Shown: one piece after another, positions 57,898 to 64,000 of the stretch
Position numbering within the stretch: position 1 is the first letter of the stretch
Layout of the letters: every line of letters begins with the position of its first letter
Source of the DNA: Strongylocentrotus purpuratus
Lineage: Eukaryota; Echinodermata; Echinoidea; Camarodonta; Strongylocentrotidae
Assembly (NCBI RefSeq): GCF_000002235.5
Contig: NW_022145611.1
Location: 17,891,633-17,955,632 of the forward strand
Length of the DNA: 64,000 nucleotides
Direction of reading: 5' to 3'
Notes under the pieces: model-generated
Told to the model about the DNA's origin: nothing
Databases searched by the model: none
The model's input: the letters and a program-made list of their open reading frames with translations, nothing else
Translations under genes and position numbers: made by a program

Positions 57898-58560
57898 TTA
57901 GAAAGTGCACCTCGACGTTTGACCATTATCGGATAAAATGACGACGTCTTTTATTTTGCGCCTGTCAGTACACAGCATGCCACGTAATGACCAAATTATA
58001 GCCGACGCACAATGAACATTCATTGATAAATAATCGGTGTCACATTCCGCCATTGTAGGCCAACACACAGGTGTGCGAGTGCTCATTGATATAGGGTATT
58101 TGTGAGGAGTGCTATAGAAACCGCTATTATCATCATCATCATAATGAGTGATGCAATGCAGTGTGAAGAATGGCGTGACAATAAGAGACATTAGACGGGT
58201 CGAGGAACACGTGCATGTGGTTGGACCTATACCATCAGCTGAAGATGAGAAGACATTGTCCACTCCCGACCTCATCTTATTCTCTTCCCCCTTCTTTCTC
58301 TTAATTTCTCGGGACAAGGTAGATGCCCAGCAGGACGTTACGTAAATAGGAAGAGACCTGTCACTTCGTGTCAAACAGTTCGAAGACGAAGTTCCGAGGC
58401 GCGTAAATAGAGTATTTTGTTGCTAATTGGGCTAAATTATATGGGACTGTTGTGGCTTAATCGAGCGTGGATTGTTAAGCGTTCGATCAACACCTTCCCA
58501 TTGTATCGCCCCTCGCGGAGTGCCCGTCGCGGTATTCATCCGTACTTTACAAGGGTTACC
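57898..58560. other. GC-rich block with a 158-codon open frame on the - strand
   Basis: The frame at 57898-58374 (-) is the longest outside simple repeats. It has mixed composition, no recognised domain, signal peptide or repeat, and contains an Asp run from an ATC tract. The adjacent 58380-58560 is CpG-containing (CCCCTCGCGGAGTGCCCGTC). It could be regulatory sequence; a gene is not supported. Confidence 0.3.
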
Positions 58561-59365
58561 CCAAGAATAGGGCTGAAAATGTTTCTATGAAAGGATTAAG
58601 CCAAAAAGGGATGAGCCTGTCTTCCCTTATAATATACAAAAGGAGTGGGGTCGTATCTTTATATTCCCCCCTCCCCGCCCACCGCCGACTGCCCATCTCT
58701 TGCTAACAGTAGCGCAAAAGCCCCCCTCATTTTCCACGTTTTACAATGAGGAGGGTCTTTTATTACCGCATCGGATATCTCTGCTCCTCTATTTCTGGGG
58801 AAAAGACGGAGGATTGGGGCGCAAAAGACTTTGGCATGGGAATGTAAACACTGATGGGGTCCGAATGATGGACAGGCTGGGATCGATATGTGGGCTTCCA
58901 CAATCAATGAACTGCTGCTGTCATGTTATTGGCAGCTACCAATAAACATGGCAATCGAAAGCAAGACAGAAAAGAGTGAGAGAGATGAAAGAGAGGGGAA
59001 GAAAACGAATATTTATTCATCATCTTAGTATGATGAAAGCTATTTGAAAATTTACGAGAAAAATAATGAGAAAGAATCTATTAACGTTTTCACAAGGTAT
59101 AAAAATGTTTTCAAATTATATTTTATTGAGAATTAAAAAGGAATCACAAGATTTTAGAAATATTTGTATGTGAAATGTATAAAACATTTTCCATCTGAAC
59201 TCTTCAAGAATACTTTAACATCAGTAGATCTCAAAATTTAATACATAAATTATATCAAAAATAATAATCAAAGGATAACTGGAAAGGGAAAATTTTATAA
59301 TATAATATAATATAATATATAGTTGGTTACAGGAAAGCACTATGCAGCATAATTCTTATGGCAAT
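58561..59365. other. Intergenic, nothing recognised
   Basis: Mixed, then AT-rich; a short TATAA repeat is present near 59298-59320. Confidence 0.4.
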
Positions 59366-59367
59366 CT

Positions 59368-59404
59368 CTCTCTCTCTGTCTCTCTCTCTCTGTCTCTCTC
59401 TCTC
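59368..59404. repeat. (CT)n microsatellite
   Basis: About 37 bp of CT with two TGT interruptions. Confidence 0.9.
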
Positions 59405-59550
59405 AAGCTATACATGAATTATGACATCTGGGCCCCGTCTTATGGAGTGGATACCAATCACAACTCTTTATAATACGTGGCCCTGATTTATATGGAAAGT
59501 AATATAACAAAAGATATATAAACGTGCAAAATTTAAATCATCTAAAGTAG

Positions 59551-59655
59551 CCCCCCCCAAAAAAAAAAAAAAAAAAAATAAATAAATAAATAAATAAATA
59601 AAAAATAAAATAAAATAAATGAAATAAAATAAATTAATTAAAAAATTAAAAAACT
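59551..59655. repeat. C-run, A-run and (AAAT)n tract
   Basis: About 8 C, then about 20 A, then ATAAATAAAT-type repeats and AATTAAAA. Confidence 0.92.
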
Positions 59656-61655
59656 ATATTCTGAAAAATCAGTATTTAGACTCAAAGATAAACAACCAAA
59701 TCCATTTGATGAAATACAGGTATGAACTTCCTAAGCAACCCTGTACCCCATTTAAAACAAATATGCTAAATTGTTGTATTATATTTTTGCTTACATAAAC
59801 ATTAAAGAAAGGCACCATTTTGAAGTGGCACCTCTATTAATGTTTTTGCACATTATTTTGAACTCCCTTTTACCAGTTTTATGTCACCCGTTTGAACAGA
59901 GTGATTTATGATGATAAAATAATTGCTTAATGCAATGTGATGATAAATAGATTGAAAGGATAGAAAGTCACTGAATATATCCCCAAAACGAACAAATTAC
60001 ATTTTAATACTTCGATAAAAGCCTTATCTTTTCCAAATGCAAAATATAATTTCATGCAAGTTTTTCACTTAAAAATGTACCAATGGTGTTTTATTCAGTG
60101 ATTTCTTCTAAATCGTCATAATATAGGTCATAATATCACACTATGAAAGACAGAAACAAACAAGCAGACATAAATTGATAGATCTTAACAATTTCCATTC
60201 TCATTCTCTTTGTAACTATGAAATTTGATAGTTGAATTTTGTTTGATGGATGTTGGTATTGCTCTTTCAACAACAAAAACGACAAAACATAAATATTATA
60301 CATCATTATACAAACAAATTACAATAAAAGTGTTATTTTTTGTTGGGAACATTATTTTTTTCTGCAATCGTTCCGATCAACTTGAACTATTTTATGATAA
60401 AGATGTGACTCTTTGAAGTCAGTGCCAAAATATGTATCTCGCTCATGACTTTAAAACGAGTTGCGTCGATTAAAATACTCAATTGACACCTTATAGGCTC
60501 TTCACTTCGATAAAGTTAGATCGCGAAGGGTCCCTTGTCAATATGGACAGTATTATAAGAGTAAATACTTGTTATAATTACTATCTAAACACTTTACATT
60601 CTACTCCGTGGTGTGAAGCGATATAATATTAAGGATGAGAGGTATATGAGAGTTTAGAAACGACATTTAGCCCCATTCAACCATGTAGTGTTGACATGCT
60701 TGACTCCCTTTCGTTATTAGAAGTGGACACTTTTGGTTGTATGCGATCAAGGAGGGGAGTCTGATCACCGAGCTAGCCACATACAGCCATGCATGCGGGC
60801 GGTTGGCTAGGAAGCTTATCGCGATGGGGCGGCATACGAGGGGGAGAGGAGTCGCCATTCCATGCGCATTGTTGATCGGTGGTATTGAAAACGATGGGAA
60901 GTTATTCATAAGTAGATTTGTCTGTGATGTATTTTGACGATTGCCTTGTCTTAAAACGCAAATTTTGCCTCATTAAAACTACCCCTCTACGGACAACTAT
61001 CCCCGGACAAAATATAATAATCACAAGGACACCTACTCTTAAGACAATTATAACCCTTTGCCATATCTCCTTAAGAAGTAGGCCTAGTTTTGCTAAAAGT
61101 TAAAACCTCGTACCTTAAATGGCCCTAGAAATTGTGTTTCATGTAGGATAGTTAGTAGTTCTTTCAGAGCGAGATGATAGTGGACAATTGAATTATTGAA
61201 ATCTGGGCCTGTATAGGTATCATTTCAAATACAAAGAATGTGAGAATACGCCACATGATAAGGTGGATGTATTCATTATCTCTGTAAAAGATTCTGATTG
61301 CGATTCTCTCATAATTATATATTGATGAAATGGCTTTATCAACCTGTGTAAATGGCGTTATGCCTCAAAATGACCGTAATTCGTGATTCATTTGAACATT
61401 TTGTTTAAACCATCACAATACATTTTACCTTTAACAAAAGCTCACAAGCAGATATGATAATTCTATACGTTCAGGTTCTATACCAAAACAAAAATATATA
61501 TCAGCGGTCAAAGAAACAATGACTCTCAAAGTATAGATGAAATTTCAGAATTCAGATTTAGTGTTCTGAACCAAGTCAAGGCAAGAGCGAGTTTAGAATA
61601 ACAAAAACAACAACAACAACACTTCATGTACAATCAAGAAAGGATGGGTGGACTT
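59656..61655. other. Intergenic, with a GC-rich patch at about 60765-60885
   Basis: AT-rich except for the patch containing GCATGCGGGCGGTTGGC and GCGATGGGGCGGCATACG. No gene or element is supported. Confidence 0.4.
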
Positions 61656-61656
61656 A

Positions 61657-61660
<4 letters not shown>

Positions 61661-61688
<28 letters not shown>

Positions 61689-61704
61689 GGGGGGGGGGGG
61701 GGGG
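61661..61704. repeat. T28 joined to G16
   Basis: A run of 28 T directly followed by 16 G on the + strand. Confidence 0.92.
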
Positions 61705-62975
61705 TGAGCTTGAGCTCCTATAAGCCATCCTCTGGAATCGCTACAGCTTAAATACAGTGGACTTGATCAACAGCATCCTCAAAATGTTATCGCTCTGAAC
61801 CCCATGACTCGATTAGATATTTGACGTTGTGTATTTTGTATCATATAATCTCATTAAATAAAACTTTATTATCTCACCGTCTCTAAACAAAACTCTGCGA
61901 TTATCAGTTTGATATAAATAATATCCACACATTTCCATTAACAGACATCTGAAAATAATGCAAGATGGTACGGCATTGTCATTTTCTCTCTCTCTCTCTT
62001 CCACAATGACAGTCAATATTGTCGCCATGGCATTGATATGATGATATCAGCTTATCTTACTACGTCGGGTCAAAATCTGAAGTCTGTACCGGTAGAATAT
62101 ATCACACATCGCATAGATCAATGTAATGTTGATCTTTAGTCGATCGCATCAAACAGTCAGAAATATCTCATCTTTCAAAACGCGTTTCGGACCAAATTTA
62201 TGCAAGAAATATTGAAATTTTAGTACAGATGATTTGTAATTCCTATTCCATTGAGAAAAAACGAAGTGTTCAAACACATAATAGCTTCCTACCAACTAAT
62301 GTTGATATAATATATATTTTTTAATAACTAAAAGCATATCTTTACAAAGATAATGAAATAGACTTATTTTTTCTGTATAAATCATGTCATATGTATCAGA
62401 GATATTGGTTATCTCAAAGATTATTCATCAGAAATAGGTCTCAAAGAGATTTCCAGAATAATTGATTCGAAACGAAAACAAAACAGTCCTTCTCCGCTGC
62501 ATATAATATTTTATATACTCTAAAAAAAAGGCTGTTAAAAATATCTATACGCCTTTAGACATCTTGAGCTAATTGGCCATCACCTTTTTTAGAATATGTA
62601 AATCTCGAAAAGCAGAGAGGAGAAGATTCAACATATCGAAATATAATGACTGTCATGAAACGGAAATCCATTAAGGACGCTAAAATATCAAACTCTCATT
62701 TATCCATGGCAACATAGATTTATCACCAGACAAAGCGTAATGTAGCATCCATCGCATGGGATGCAAAAAGAGCTTTTTGATGAAATTTTGATTAGTGATT
62801 TGATTAAAGCACGTTCGCCATCCATCACCTTGCCGTATGAATTATGTTGAAGGTCTACGCGTGGCTAACGTATACAATAATTCATGGCTGCTTTAATAGC
62901 ACGTAATGATCTGGGCTTGATTCGTTGAAGAAGCGGCCCCTTTTCTCATTAAAGTGGTATAGTGCCCACTCCCAT
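61705..62975. other. Intergenic, nothing recognised
   Basis: AT-rich with short CT and A runs. No supported gene. Confidence 0.45.
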
Positions 62976-62981
62976 AAAAAG

Positions 62982-62996
62982 GTCATCATCATCATT

Positions 62997-63032
<36 letters not shown>

Positions 63033-63212
63033 TAATCATCATCATCAGTCATCTTATCATCATCATTATCATCATCATTATTATCATCTTATCCTCATCA
63101 TCATCATTTTCATCATCATCATCATCATTATCATCATCTTATCATCATCATCATCATTATCATCATCATCATCATTATCATCATTATCATCATCATCAAC
63201 ATCATCATCAAT

Positions 63213-63249
<37 letters not shown>

Positions 63250-63251
63250 AT
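62982..63251. repeat. (ATC)n array, 270 bp
   Basis: Imperfect ATC/ATT trinucleotide repeat. The Ser-rich and Asp-rich open frames across it are artefacts. Confidence 0.95.
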
Positions 63252-63280
63252 ATACATCGTCTTCACAACGATATGAGTTC

Positions 63281-63590
63281 AATAGACCATTTTCGTAATG
63301 TAACCAAATTTAATGCATAAATCTTTGTTAATTGCAATGATACAATTATTTCACTCACCTGTTATGAATAATTGTATTTTAATGGTCAGAATCTGAATCA
63401 CATACATTAATTGTTGCTAGGTAGGACAAACAGTTTGGCCTTTCCTACCTAACAACGCGTAATATATGCAATTCACATTCTGACTACTGAAATAAAATTT
63501 ACATGTGACAGGTGAATGAAATAATTTGTAACATGCCACTTAACAAAGATTTATGCATTAAATTTGGTTACGTTACGAAAATGGTTTATT
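63281..63590. mobile_element. Foldback MITE, 310 bp
   Basis: The left AATAGACCATTTTCGTAATG and the complement of the right end AATAAACCATTTTCGTAACG begin inverted arms that run on through TAACCAAATTTAATGCATAA and AATCTTTGTTAA. A second inner inverted pair (GCTAGGTAGGA / TCCTACCTAAC) lies at the middle, so almost the whole element can fold. No coding frame. Confidence 0.9.
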
Positions 63591-64000
63591 GTGACACATT
63601 TCGATATTGATTACAAAAAATCGTGAGGTACAATCACAAAAAATTTATGCACATTCGCCAAAAAACGAAACAAAATTTTTCATTAGAGAAAAGAAACATT
63701 TTCAATCTTTCTACAATCATTACTTGAACACCTAAATATATCAGCGATTCTACTATGTTTTTTTTTAACAAAAAGAGCCATTCTGAGTAGGAATAGAAAA
63801 TTCAATGCCTCTTCCTAAACCGGCACAAAAAGGTAAATAATATAAACACTTTTTTAAAATCATTTCAAGGTGTTTTTTCTCCTTCTTTGATCAAACAGAT
63901 TAGATGATTTTTTAAATGATGATACATCAACGTCACTGACCTTCCTTTGAGGTAAACAGTCTTAGTGTGCTTTCATCATTATTATTTTTTTAATTTTCTT
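63591..64000. other. Intergenic, nothing recognised
   Basis: AT-rich; no element or coding signal was recognised. Confidence 0.45.

Noticed and set aside
62962-63276. Poly-Ser and poly-Asp open frames
   Set aside because: Created by the (ATC)n array.
45261-64000. Homeobox, paired-box or forkhead exons expected if the pharyngeal cluster continues here
   Set aside because: No WFQNRR-type, paired or forkhead motif was found in the open frames of this interval.
1-64000. CRISPR arrays, rRNA genes, bacterial operons and endogenous virus-like elements
   Set aside because: No regularly spaced palindromic repeats, no rRNA landmarks, no operon-like layout, and no capsid, envelope, protease or reverse transcriptase frame was recognised.

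Overview
The window is eukaryotic DNA from a marine invertebrate deuterostome. An echinoid (sea urchin) is the best guess. The grounds are widely spaced exons with GT-AG introns, many short inverted-repeat elements ending in a GTTTCACAAAG motif, tRNA-derived SINEs, a Helitron-like element with internal tandem repeats, and abundant (CT)n, (ATC)n and poly-C tracts. The species cannot be fixed from the sequence alone.

One protein-coding gene can be supported. Positions 1 to 44488 on the + strand hold the last 12 exons of the XRN2 (Rat1-type) nuclear 5'-3' exoribonuclease. The first visible exon is cut by the window edge, so the catalytic N-terminal part lies upstream. All eleven introns obey GT-AG and the exon phases join into one open frame of 458 residues plus a TAA stop. 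The first seven exons are packed into 6 kb. Exons 9 to 12 are separated by introns of about 12.3, 12.1 and 9.0 kb. The protein tail carries an RGG box set between two conserved XRN2 motifs, followed by a long Gly/Gln/Asn/Tyr-rich low-complexity region.

The introns hold a MITE island (10.84-11.91 kb), elements bounded by TTAA, a tandem duplication that copies a 3' splice site and 30 bp of exon (2.32-2.77 kb), an 88-bp higher-order minisatellite (1.1-1.7 kb), and a Helitron-like element with nuclear-receptor-type AGGTCA arrays (35.86-36.66 kb). They also hold an eroded tandem array of about 150 bp (36.9-37.8 kb) and a nearly identical 144-bp direct duplication (33.6-33.9 kb).

From about 45.25 kb to the end (nearly 19 kb) no gene is supported. 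This stretch holds SINEs, two foldback MITEs, simple repeats and several GC-rich, CpG-containing islands in AT-rich DNA. In several deuterostomes XRN2 lies beside the NKX2/PAX1-9/FOXA pharyngeal gene cluster. The large 3' introns and the downstream desert are therefore plausible places for developmental enhancers. This last point is inference from known synteny; no homeobox, paired or forkhead exon was found in the window.
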